A stretch of 27,188 bases of DNA, taken from NCBI GenBank assembly GCA_030526445.1, contig JAUNCV010000007.1:1-27188 (forward strand), written 5' to 3'. Both the position numbers and the translations under genes were made by a program. Positions within the stretch are counted from its first letter, which is position 1, and each line of letters begins with the position of its first letter. This document shows, one piece after another, positions 7,576 through 15,592 of this stretch. The notes beneath the pieces were generated by a model that saw nothing but the letters and a program-made list of their open reading frames with translations, was not told where the DNA came from and made no database searches. This stretch comes from Bacteroidales bacterium (lineage in GTDB: Bacteria > Bacteroidota > Bacteroidia > Bacteroidales > UBA3663).

Positions 7576-9996
7576 TTATTTTTTTACTTTCAGTTTAACC
7601 GAAGTCCCCTTAATAAGAGGAGACGAGAATTTTACCTCTACCTCCCCCTCTTCATTTTCCGAAGCTACATAAGCCAAAAGCTTGCCCCGGAATACGCGTT
7701 CCTGGTTGTCACGATGATTGGTCATATCTGTATTGTCCGAATTTTCGAGACCTAACAAACGCGCGGGACCAACAACTGTACAACGAATATTATTGTCGGC
7801 CAAACGCACCAAGACACCATTTTCATCAAGTACATCGAGCGAAATATGTGCAACACGTCCTCCTGTAGCCAAGGTTTCCACATCTGCCGTAGCACGCAAT
7901 TCATAAGGGCGACCCGAGCTCTTTATGGCATATTCGGCCACCACATTCCCTTGTTCGTCAAGCGACTCTGCCCTCAACTCGCCGGCATTATAATCTACAT
8001 CCCAATAGATCATACCATTCTTGATGTCACGTTGCCGTTCAGCACCTATCTCATTGCCATCCAATAACAAGCGCGCTTTAGGTGCATTTGTATAACATAC
8101 AACACGCACACGTTGTCCCTCGTCATAGTTCCACAAATCGGGGGCATCTTGTGAGAGCCACTGGCGTCTCCCTTTTTGTTCACGAATAGGATAAGTGCCA
8201 ATATAGCAAACAGGTTTTTCGCACCAAAGCGAAGCGCGGAAATGCCCACGAGGTTTGGGATTTGAACCAAAGTCAAGCAAACCAGTATGAAGGCCACGTG
8301 ATGGCCATCGCCCCGACTCGCCAAGATAGTCAGTTCCTGTCCAGATAAACTGACCAAAGATGTAGTCGTTATTGGCCACTGCCATCCAGGCATCATAACC
8401 TACTCCATTTTCCGAACCATATATGACGCGTTTTGGATAAGTAGCATGATCCTCGGCATAGCGGTTTTCGGTATAATTATAGCCCACAACATCAACAGCC
8501 TCAGGATATTCTGTTTCATTACTCATCACTACACCAGCCAAAGCTCCAGTCACAGGGCGAGAGGTGTCAACACTTCGCACACAAGCAGAGAGACGCTTGG
8601 CGATTTTTCCAATTCGCTCTGCATTGGGGCGCGAAGGATCATAACCGCCAAACATGGGCTGGTTAATGGCCGAATTCTTGCCATCGAGCACAGGATGCGA
8701 ATAGGGGTCATTAGGATAATCAACTTCATTACCGATGCTCCAAAGAATAATAGATGGATGGTTTCTATCACGTCGCACCATGTCGGTCACATCGCGGTCT
8801 ATCCATTCCTCAAAAAAGTCGTAGGTGCCGTCAAACGATGGCGTTCCCACATTCCATCCCTCAACCCATTTCCGCTTAGGGAACTCCCATTCATCCGAGG
8901 CTTCGTCCATTACAAGCAAGCCTAACTCGTCGCACAGGTCGTAGAGTACTGGCGCTTGTGGGTTGTGTGCGCAACGAATGGCATTGGCACCAATGGCTTT
9001 GAGGTTTATGAGACGTCGGCGCCACACATCTTCGGGCACTACAGCACCCAGCACACCCGCATCGTGATGCAAACACACGCCCTTAACCTTCATGTTTCGT
9101 CCGTTGAGAGAGAATCCTTTATCGGCATCAAATTCTATGCTTCTGAGGCCTACCTTAATCTGGTTGCTGTCAACCGCTTTTCCATCTTCGTAAAGCGTAG
9201 TAACCATCGTGTATAAATAAGGAGAATCCAAATCCCATCGCTTAGGTTTATTCACCTTGAGTGAGACTCTGTTCTTACCTTCGCTCTTTGCCACCTTACC
9301 AATATTTTCCTGTGCCACGCGTTTGCCCTTAGCATCAAACAGCTCTACACCAATCTTGGCACGTGTGTTCTGTTGGGTGAAGTCAACAGCCACCTCTACA
9401 TCAATTGTAGCCGAAGCATTGGTCAACTTGGTGCATTTATAACCTGTGCCCCATTGTGCCAGATGATTCTGAGGCGCCTCTACACGCCACACGTCACGAT
9501 ATATTCCCGAGCCTGTGTACCATCTTGAGTCGGCATAACGACTATGATCAACACGTACAGAAAGCACATTTTCGCCCTCTTGCAAATAGGGTGTCATATC
9601 GTAAAGGAAAGAGGCAAAACCCGAAGGGCGCTTGCCCAGTAAGCGACCATTCAGATACACTTCTGATCGATTATACACACCCTCGAAATAAATATACTGC
9701 TTTTTGTCAGTTTTCTTGTAGTCGAAATGTTTTCTATACCAGCCTATACCTCCTGGATAGTAGCCTGTGCAACTAGCCATATTGGGCGAAAGTTGTCCCT
9801 CAATACTCCAGTCGTGCGGCAGGTTTAACTGTCGCCATTTAGTATCATCATAATTAGCTTGGCGCGAAGTTGAGTCATCGGCCAAAACAAATTTCCAGTC
9901 ATCATTAAAGTGGGTGGCATTACCAAACGAAACCTGTGCCCAGCTTATAGCCGAAAAAGAGGTTGCCAAAGCAAATGTATAGAGTTTTTTGCGCAT
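7576..9996 (-). CDS. Secreted GH2 beta-galactosidase-like glycoside hydrolase
   Basis: An 806-residue exported GH2 enzyme. The signal peptide covers residues 1-20 (cut near SWA-Q). The sugar-binding jelly roll comes next (NLPHDWSIEG 58-67; GGIGWYRKHF; YFEGVYNRSEVYLNG), then an immunoglobulin-like domain to about 285. The catalytic barrel has KGVCLHHDAG, IRCAHNPQAP (340-349), acid/base E424 in WSIGNEVD and the likely nucleophile E529 in YGSENG. C-terminal beta domains follow (DVLDENG type). The retaining mechanism and a beta-galactosidase-like specificity are typical of this subgroup, though beta-glucuronidase or other GH2 activities cannot be excluded. It is first in the operon, with its own promoter, and precedes the GH31 gene. 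Together they could strip galactose and then xylose from xyloglucan side chains (inference). Confidence 0.87.
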   Translation of the reverse strand: MRKKLYTFALATSFSAISWAQVSFGNATHFNDDWKFVLADDSTSRQANYDDTKWRQLNLPHDWSIEGQLSPNMASCTGYYPGGIGWYRKHFDYKKTDKKQYIYFEGVYNRSEVYLNGRLLGKRPSGFASFLYDMTPYLQEGENVLSVRVDHSRYADSRWYTGSGIYRDVWRVEAPQNHLAQWGTGYKCTKLTNASATIDVEVAVDFTQQNTRAKIGVELFDAKGKRVAQENIGKVAKSEGKNRVSLKVNKPKRWDLDSPYLYTMVTTLYEDGKAVDSNQIKVGLRSIEFDADKGFSLNGRNMKVKGVCLHHDAGVLGAVVPEDVWRRRLINLKAIGANAIRCAHNPQAPVLYDLCDELGLLVMDEASDEWEFPKRKWVEGWNVGTPSFDGTYDFFEEWIDRDVTDMVRRDRNHPSIILWSIGNEVDYPNDPYSHPVLDGKNSAINQPMFGGYDPSRPNAERIGKIAKRLSACVRSVDTSRPVTGALAGVVMSNETEYPEAVDVVGYNYTENRYAEDHATYPKRVIYGSENGVGYDAWMAVANNDYIFGQFIWTGTDYLGESGRWPSRGLHTGLLDFGSNPKPRGHFRASLWCEKPVCYIGTYPIREQKGRRQWLSQDAPDLWNYDEGQRVRVVCYTNAPKARLLLDGNEIGAERQRDIKNGMIYWDVDYNAGELRAESLDEQGNVVAEYAIKSSGRPYELRATADVETLATGGRVAHISLDVLDENGVLVRLADNNIRCTVVGPARLLGLENSDNTDMTNHRDNQERVFRGKLLAYVASENEEGEVEVKFSSPLIKGTSVKLKVKK

Positions 9997-10036
9997 AGTA
10001 CAGAGGTATATTTTAATAATGTATGTTATGTTGCGG

Positions 10037-10067
10037 CAAATATACAGAAATAATCTGATAATAGCAA
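10037..10067 (-). promoter_or_regulatory. Promoter for the GH2-GH31 operon
   Basis: Minus strand TTG (10067-10065), 20-bp spacer, TATATTTG (10044-10037), about 40 bp upstream of the GH2 ATG. I see no clear operator palindrome nearby. Confidence 0.7.
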
Positions 10068-10084
10068 TTTATTTGGTGTTTTCC

Positions 10085-10115
10085 TTGGCAGTTTGACATA
10101 ATTTGCATATCTTTG
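10085..10115 (+). promoter_or_regulatory. Promoter for the M64 peptidase gene
   Basis: TTG (10085-10087), 20-bp spacer, TATCTTTG (10108-10115). Its -33 element lies only 17 bp from that of the GH2 promoter, so the two are back to back. Confidence 0.7.
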
Positions 10116-10155
10116 CGAGCAAATTTTGAAAAAAATTCATAAATCTTCACTCGAA

Positions 10156-11595
10156 ATGAAACATAAACTCAGCATGGCGCTACTCTCTGCCTCTCTTTTG
10201 GCGGGTGCCCCTTCAGCCTTGCAGGCACAACAATTCGACGATTTTTTCGAAGATGCCACCCTACGCATCGATTACGTAATGGCTGGAAACGTCAAGCAGC
10301 AGAACATCTATCTCGAAAGTCTGATGAAGCAGGAAAAATGGGCGGGACGAAAGAGCCGTCTGGCCGAGACGCCACTTGCAGGTAATGGTCAGCTCATCGT
10401 AAAAGATCACGCCACACAGCAAATTATCTATACGTGGACATTCTCTACTCTCTTTCAAGAGTGGCTGCAATATGACGAAGCCACACGGGTAAGCAAGGCG
10501 TTCGATGCCTCTTACAACATTCCATATCCGAAGAAACCTGTTGACGTAACCATTTCTTTAACCGATAGCCACAACAAAGTGACTACAGAAATGACCCATA
10601 CCATTGACCCTACCGATATCCTCATTCGTCCAATAGGCAACAACGGCATCCCCTTCCATTATGTCTGGAAAGGCAAGGGACAGGAGACGACGGCGACCTC
10701 TGGAGCTCAGAAGAAGAACGGCAACCGAAACTTCACCCCTACACCCAACGACCCTTTTGCTGGCGTAAATATTACCGATTGTATAGACATTGCTATTGTG
10801 GCCGAGGGCTATTCGGAACAGGACATGGGCAAATTCTATGAAGATTGCCAGCGTGCGGTCGATGCCCTTTTCGGTTGGGAACCATTCCGCTCGATGAAAG
10901 ATCGCTTTAACGTGGTGGCTGTGGCAGCTCCTTCACAGCAGACGGGTCCAACCGTTCCTCACCAGAACATTTGGCACAACACACCAAGCAAAGTGCATTA
11001 CGATACGTTCTACTCGAACCGCTATCTCATGACACAAGAGATGCATGCCCTCTACGATTTGCTTTCGGGCGTACCTTTCGAGCATGTTATCGTCTTGGTC
11101 AACTCGGACACCTATGGAGGTGGCGGCATCTACAATCAGATTACGGTTTCCACCTCCAATCACCCAACGTTCAAAGAAGTGCTAGTTCACGAATTCGGCC
11201 ACGCCTACGGAGGTTTGGGCGACGAGTACGCCTATGACGACATGGATACTGTCTGGTATCCTTCTGACACCGAGCCCTGGGAGCCAAACATCTCTACCCT
11301 CAAAGATTTCAAGTCAAAGTGGGCCGATATGTTGCCCGAAAACACCCCTATTCCAACGCCTCTCAACACCAAACTTCCAGATCCTTACAAGTTAGGCAAA
11401 GACCCACAGAAGGCGCGCCAGGAACTGAATGCTGCCACACAGGTATTGGGTGTGTTCGAAGGTGCAGGTTACCAGACTAAAGGTTGCTATCGTCCTGCTC
11501 AGGTGTGTCGCATGCGCATCAACGAGGTCGAAGACTTCTGTCCCGTTTGCCAACGAGCCATCCGTAGCATAACCGATTTTTATACCTCAAAATAA
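10156..11595 (+). CDS. Secreted M64-family metallopeptidase (IgA-peptidase family)
   Basis: A 479-residue zinc peptidase. A signal peptide (MKHKLSMALLSASLLAGAPS..., cut near LQA-Q, residue 24) precedes an M64 N-terminal beta domain (about 25-165) and the catalytic domain. The zinc motif is HEFGH (345-349), followed by the family GLGDEY (353-358). A Cys-rich tail (C-Y-R-P-A-Q-V-C, then FCPVCQRAI) is typical of the family. M64 is named after a Clostridium ramosum IgA protease, but most members have no tested substrate, so IgA cleavage should not be assumed. The frame can also begin at a TTG at 10126. The ATG at 10156 is preferred because it starts a clean signal peptide and leaves a sensible 35-nt leader after the promoter. 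It is a single-gene unit ending at a terminator. Confidence 0.88.
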   Translation: MKHKLSMALLSASLLAGAPSALQAQQFDDFFEDATLRIDYVMAGNVKQQNIYLESLMKQEKWAGRKSRLAETPLAGNGQLIVKDHATQQIIYTWTFSTLFQEWLQYDEATRVSKAFDASYNIPYPKKPVDVTISLTDSHNKVTTEMTHTIDPTDILIRPIGNNGIPFHYVWKGKGQETTATSGAQKKNGNRNFTPTPNDPFAGVNITDCIDIAIVAEGYSEQDMGKFYEDCQRAVDALFGWEPFRSMKDRFNVVAVAAPSQQTGPTVPHQNIWHNTPSKVHYDTFYSNRYLMTQEMHALYDLLSGVPFEHVIVLVNSDTYGGGGIYNQITVSTSNHPTFKEVLVHEFGHAYGGLGDEYAYDDMDTVWYPSDTEPWEPNISTLKDFKSKWADMLPENTPIPTPLNTKLPDPYKLGKDPQKARQELNAATQVLGVFEGAGYQTKGCYRPAQVCRMRINEVEDFCPVCQRAIRSITDFYTSK

Positions 11596-11661
11596 AACTT
11601 AATCCATTCGCTAAGAAAAAATTACTTTTTTCGAACGAAATCTCTTGACTACAAGCAAGGG

Positions 11662-11713
11662 AAAAGAATATGGCTCGCAAAGGTTTACATTTCCTTTGCG
11701 AGCCATATTTTTT
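11662..11713. terminator. Bidirectional terminator with a 17-bp perfect stem
   Basis: AATATGGCTCGCAAAGG (11667-11683) pairs perfectly with 11693-11709 around a 9-nt loop. It is flanked by an A-run and T-run and lies between the converging M64 and Dcp-like genes. Confidence 0.9.
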
Positions 11714-11725
11714 GCCGAAGATTGT

Positions 11726-13855
11726 TTACTTCAAACCACGCTTACGAAGCAAGGCGTCAACACTTGGCTCCTTGCCACGGAAGTTCTTATACATTTCCAT
11801 ACCTTCATCAATACCGCCCTTAGCCAGGCAATTCTCACGGAAAGACTTAGCCAACTCTGGATTGAAGATATCACCGCTCTCCTTAAATGCCTCAAAAGCA
11901 TCACAATCAAGCACCTCAGCCCACATGTAGCTGTAGTAGCCAGCTGTGTAGCCGCCACCCATAGTATGGCTGAAGTTGGTGACACGATAGCGTGGGAAGA
12001 TCTGGCGCGGAATGCCGCGCTTCTTCAATACCTCCTGCTCGAAGGCCATCACATCAAGATTCTCTGGCACCTCGGTAAGCACATGCAAATCAAGGTCAAC
12101 GAGCGAAGCTGCAACATACTCAACAGTAGCGAAGCCCTGACCATATTTGCCACTCTCATCAAGTTTCTTGAGCAATTCGGCTGGAATCACCTCGCCAGTC
12201 TGATAATGCTTCGCATAAACCTCAAGCACTTCAGGCTCGGTAGCCCAATGCTCATTAATCTGCGAAGGCAACTCAACAAAGTCGCGCTCCACGTTATAGC
12301 AATGACGGTACTTCACATCGTGCAGCATGTAGTGCATAGCGTGACCGAATTCATGGAACATGGTCTCAACATTATCCATATTCTGGAGAGCAGGACCATC
12401 ACCTGTTGGGGCAGTCATATTGCACACATTCTGCACAATATTGATGGTGCGTCCATTAGCATCATAGTTCTGGCTACGAAGTTCTGACATCCATGCACCA
12501 GCGCCCTTGCTCTCGCGTGGGAAGTAGTCATTATAGAAGATTGAGTACAACTCGCCATCCTTATAAACCTCCCAGGTCTGTGCGGTTGGTTCGTAAGTTG
12601 GCACCTGGCCGGTGATCTCCTTAAAGGTAAGGCCATGCAACTTGTTTGCTACATAGAAGATACCCTTGAGCACATTGTTAATCTCAAAATACTGAGCAAG
12701 CTCTGCCTCGTCAATAGCAAACTTTGCAGCCTTGGCACGGCTGCTATAATACATATAGTCCCAACCCTCAGGCTCGCAGTCCAAGCCATCTTTCTTCATC
12801 TCTACACGAATGTCGGCAAGCTCCTCGTTAGCCTTAGCCACAGCTGGCTTCCACACCTGGTCAAGCAGGTTATATACATTCTCAGAATTCTTAGCCATGC
12901 GGTCCGAAAGAATCTGTTCGGCAGCACTATTATAGCCGAAGAGCTTGGCACGCTCCAGACGGAGTTTTACAAGCTTGGCCGAAATCGCCTTATTATCCCA
13001 CTCATTGCCCTGGTTACCACGATTGTAGTAGGCATCATATACCTTCTTTCGCACATCGCGGTTCGAACAGAACTGGAGCACAGGATTGCACGAAGGACGC
13101 TGCATATTAAACATATACTTGCCCTCCTGGCCTTGTTCCTTAGCCATCTTGGCTGCAGCCTCGATGTTTGCCTCTGGTAAGCCGGCAAGTTCTTCGCGGG
13201 TGTCAACAGTTACAAAGGTGTTATTGGTTTCGTGCAACAGGTTCTGTCTGAACTGAAGCTGCAATTTACCAATCTCAAGATTGAGAGCCGCGAGCTTCTC
13301 TTTCTGCTCATCATTGAGTTCAGCACCGCTCTTGGCAAATGATTTGTACACCTTCTTCAAGCAGGTCATCTGCTCGTGTGTAAGCTCTGGGGCCTCAGCG
13401 TTCTTCTCTTCTCCATAATACATGTCATAAACCTTCTTGATACGAGCAAAGAGCTCCTTGTTGAAGGTGATGGCATCACCATGAGCCGAGAGGATTGGTT
13501 GCAACTCAGTCTGCAAAGCGCGGAGCTCTTCGGTCGAGTTGCTGCTCGAAATACAGCTAAAAATGCTCGATACCTTGTCAAAATAGGCATCACTCTGGTC
13601 ATAAGCCTCGATGGTGTTGGCAAAGGTTGGCTCCTCTGCACAAGCCACGATGGCTGCAATGGCCTCGTTCTGCTGCTGCATACCCAAGAGGATTGCCTCA
13701 CGGAAGTCAGCAGCTGTAATCTGATCATACTTCTCAATGCCATATTTGGCATCTGATGCAACAAAGAGCGGATTCTGGTGCTCTTGCTTGTTGCCGGCAC
13801 AGCCCACCATCATGAGGGTCGAAAGTGCCATGGCTGAATAAGTTTTGAAGTTCAT
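11726..13855 (-). CDS. dcp: M3-family peptidyl-dipeptidase (Dcp-like), predicted lipoprotein
   Basis: A 709-residue M3 metallopeptidase. The zinc site is H501-E502-F-G-H505 in MFHEFGHAMH, with the third ligand E528 in RDFVELPSQINEHWA. The C-terminal TMGGGYTAGYYSYMWAEVLDCDAF segment is typical of Dcp/oligopeptidase A, and the N-terminal helical half fits the closed M3 channel. These enzymes cut short peptides, Dcp releasing C-terminal dipeptides. E. coli Dcp is cytoplasmic/periplasmic and has no lipobox; here the N-terminus (LSTLMMVGC, Cys19) looks like a lipoprotein signal, which would tether it to a membrane for digesting imported peptides. It is last in an operon, 30 bp after the WalJ-like gene. 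OpdA-type specificity is an alternative. Confidence 0.9.
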   Translation of the reverse strand: MNFKTYSAMALSTLMMVGCAGNKQEHQNPLFVASDAKYGIEKYDQITAADFREAILLGMQQQNEAIAAIVACAEEPTFANTIEAYDQSDAYFDKVSSIFSCISSSNSTEELRALQTELQPILSAHGDAITFNKELFARIKKVYDMYYGEEKNAEAPELTHEQMTCLKKVYKSFAKSGAELNDEQKEKLAALNLEIGKLQLQFRQNLLHETNNTFVTVDTREELAGLPEANIEAAAKMAKEQGQEGKYMFNMQRPSCNPVLQFCSNRDVRKKVYDAYYNRGNQGNEWDNKAISAKLVKLRLERAKLFGYNSAAEQILSDRMAKNSENVYNLLDQVWKPAVAKANEELADIRVEMKKDGLDCEPEGWDYMYYSSRAKAAKFAIDEAELAQYFEINNVLKGIFYVANKLHGLTFKEITGQVPTYEPTAQTWEVYKDGELYSIFYNDYFPRESKGAGAWMSELRSQNYDANGRTINIVQNVCNMTAPTGDGPALQNMDNVETMFHEFGHAMHYMLHDVKYRHCYNVERDFVELPSQINEHWATEPEVLEVYAKHYQTGEVIPAELLKKLDESGKYGQGFATVEYVAASLVDLDLHVLTEVPENLDVMAFEQEVLKKRGIPRQIFPRYRVTNFSHTMGGGYTAGYYSYMWAEVLDCDAFEAFKESGDIFNPELAKSFRENCLAKGGIDEGMEMYKNFRGKEPSVDALLRKRGLK

Positions 13856-13885
13856 ATTACTAAAAATTAGTGTTTAGTATCATTT

Positions 13886-14749
13886 TTACCCGAAATCTAT
13901 AACATATTGCACAGGCTCTTCTTTTTTACCGAAGCAATAGAGCTTTGAGCACTCTGTGCGGGGCAAGGCACAAAGTGTCACACCCTGATAACCCACCACA
14001 GCACCCGCTTCCATCAAAGCACGAGCATTGGCTTTATAGGCCAGATCGGGCGTATTATTGTCGGCCGAAAGATGGCACAGAAATATGTGCTGCATCTCTT
14101 TATGCCACACCTCGCGCAGCAAGCCGGCGCATTCATCGTTCGATAGATGTCCACCCTGCCCCCTCACACGCAGTTTGAGGTAATGCGGATAGCTGCCATT
14201 CATCAACATCTCAACATCGTGGTTCGATTCTATTACCACATGATCTGACATTTTCATATACTTGCGAACGTCATCGGTCACATAGCCGCAATCGGTCACC
14301 AGGCAGAATGAACATTCGCCCTTTTCCTCCATCCACGTCACACGATAGCCAACATTATCATGGCTGTCATGCGGCACGGGGAAACAAGTAATACTGAAAG
14401 CTGTGCAAGGCACCTGCATTGCCTCTTCGCGCTCCATGTTTCGTTGGCTGGCTTTGGGTATTTTTTTCTGCAAACCATAGTTTCCCTCCATGCCTCTATG
14501 CACCTCGTTGGTCGAATAAACGGGACATCCGTAGCTGTTCGAAATCATTGATGCGGCACGAATGTGGTCTGTATGGTCGTGTGTAATAAACAAGGCTCGA
14601 ACCGGAATATGCGCCAGTTTGTTTTCGGCCAAAATCTTCTTCACTGCTCTGAAGTTGATGCCCGCATCTATGAGTATGGCTCCCTTTTCGTCGCCCAGCC
14701 AATAGCAGTTGCCGCTGCTTCCGCTTCCCAGACATAGAAATTTCACCAT
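13886..14749 (-). CDS. Metallo-beta-lactamase-fold hydrolase, WalJ (YycJ)-like
   Basis: A 287-residue MBL-fold protein starting MVKFLCLGSGSSGNCYWLG, the signature opening of the YycJ/WalJ group. The metal site is THDHTDH (H57, H59, D61, H62), with later ligands in PVPHDSHDNVGY, LVTDCGY and FLCHLSADNN; SNHD also fits. No signal peptide is visible, so it is cytoplasmic. WalJ proteins have been linked to coordination of cell division with DNA replication and to 5'-3' exonuclease-like activity; which applies here is unknown. It sits 5 bp after the RsmI-related methyltransferase gene and 30 bp before the peptidase gene, so the three are one transcription unit. Confidence 0.85.
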   Translation of the reverse strand: MVKFLCLGSGSSGNCYWLGDEKGAILIDAGINFRAVKKILAENKLAHIPVRALFITHDHTDHIRAASMISNSYGCPVYSTNEVHRGMEGNYGLQKKIPKASQRNMEREEAMQVPCTAFSITCFPVPHDSHDNVGYRVTWMEEKGECSFCLVTDCGYVTDDVRKYMKMSDHVVIESNHDVEMLMNGSYPHYLKLRVRGQGGHLSNDECAGLLREVWHKEMQHIFLCHLSADNNTPDLAYKANARALMEAGAVVGYQGVTLCALPRTECSKLYCFGKKEEPVQYVIDFG

Positions 14750-14754
14750 ACCTA

Positions 14755-15498
14755 TCAGCCTTTATAAATCAGGAAAATGCTTGGTACGCGAGGCACCAGT
14801 TGGTTCATTTGCTCTTCTGTCTTACCCTTCATCAACTGCTTCCATTCGGCTACACTGTGGGTCTTGATGCTCTCGTCGGGACATGTGATGTTGCTTGCCA
14901 AGCACACGCGGCTCTGGGGACGAAGAGTACCGAGCAAGGTCTGCATCATACGCTGGTTACGATAGGGAGTTTCAATAAAGAGCTGTGTCTGATCTTCGCT
15001 CCAAGCTCTTGCCTCGAGTTGTTTGAGACGCTGCACACGCTTGTCATCGTCAATAGGCAGATAACCGTTAAAGGCAAAACTCTGTCCATTGAGGCCCGAT
15101 GCCATGACGCTCATGATCATGCTCGAAGGGCCCACCAGCGGCACTACTTTGAGCCCTTTTCTTTGGGCAATAGCCACAAGGTCGGCGCCTGGGTCGGCCA
15201 CAGCAGGGCAACCCGCCTCCGATATGATGCCCATCGGAACCTTTTGCTGCACGATGGGCTGAAGATAGCTGTCAATGCTTTTGCGGTCAGTATGCTGGTT
15301 GAGCTCGAAAAAAGTGAGCTGGTCAATATCTATGCTCGGCTCAACCTTTTTCAAAAAACGGCGTGCCGAACGAATGTTCTCCACCACAAAATGGCGAATG
15401 CCCACAATCACGTCTCGATTGTGAGGAGGCAGGACCTGGTCGATGGGAGTATCGCCCAAGGTCACAGGAATGAGATATATTGCTACTTCAAGTGCCAT
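14755..15498 (-). CDS. SAM-dependent methyltransferase, RsmI-related (tetrapyrrole methylase fold)
   Basis: A 247-residue protein of the tetrapyrrole methylase superfamily, close to the RsmI (16S rRNA ribose C1402 methyltransferase) branch. ISEAGCPAVADPGADLV corresponds to the SDAGTPGISDPG loop of RsmI, and LVGPSSMIMSVMASGL and IETPYRNQRM match RsmI VPGPSA and YESPHR regions. The segment after strand 1 differs: VVENIRSARRFLK replaces the usual AEDTRHTRKLL, and the protein is about 30-40 residues shorter than RsmI because the C-terminal extension is missing. A paralogue of RsmI with another RNA target is therefore as likely as RsmI itself. It is first in the operon with the WalJ-like and Dcp-like genes. 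Confidence 0.8.
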   Translation of the reverse strand: MALEVAIYLIPVTLGDTPIDQVLPPHNRDVIVGIRHFVVENIRSARRFLKKVEPSIDIDQLTFFELNQHTDRKSIDSYLQPIVQQKVPMGIISEAGCPAVADPGADLVAIAQRKGLKVVPLVGPSSMIMSVMASGLNGQSFAFNGYLPIDDDKRVQRLKQLEARAWSEDQTQLFIETPYRNQRMMQTLLGTLRPQSRVCLASNITCPDESIKTHSVAEWKQLMKGKTEEQMNQLVPRVPSIFLIYKG

Positions 15499-15516
15499 AT
15501 TTTATTATTTAACGCG

Positions 15517-15524
15517 CAAAAATA
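15517..15524 (-). promoter_or_regulatory. -7 box for the methyltransferase/WalJ/Dcp operon
   Basis: Minus strand TATTTTTG (15524-15517) matches TAnnTTTG and would start transcription about 12 nt before the ATG at 15498. No TTG lies at the expected -33 distance, so it is weaker than the others. Confidence 0.5.
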
Positions 15525-15534
15525 CAAAAAATAT

Positions 15535-15565
15535 TTGGAAGTACGAAATATTTGCTCTACATTTG
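15535..15565 (+). promoter_or_regulatory. Promoter for the rsmF-like / EamA / greA / methyltransferase operon
   Basis: TTG (15535-15537), 20-bp spacer, TACATTTG (15558-15565), 27 bp before the ATG at 15593. Confidence 0.7.
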
Positions 15566-15592
15566 CGCAAAAATTTAGCAATTCGAGGCAAT

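Noticed and set aside
10126..10155. TTG start for the M64 peptidase
   Set aside because: It lies only about 5 nt after the predicted start of transcription and would put ten charged residues before an otherwise clean signal peptide.
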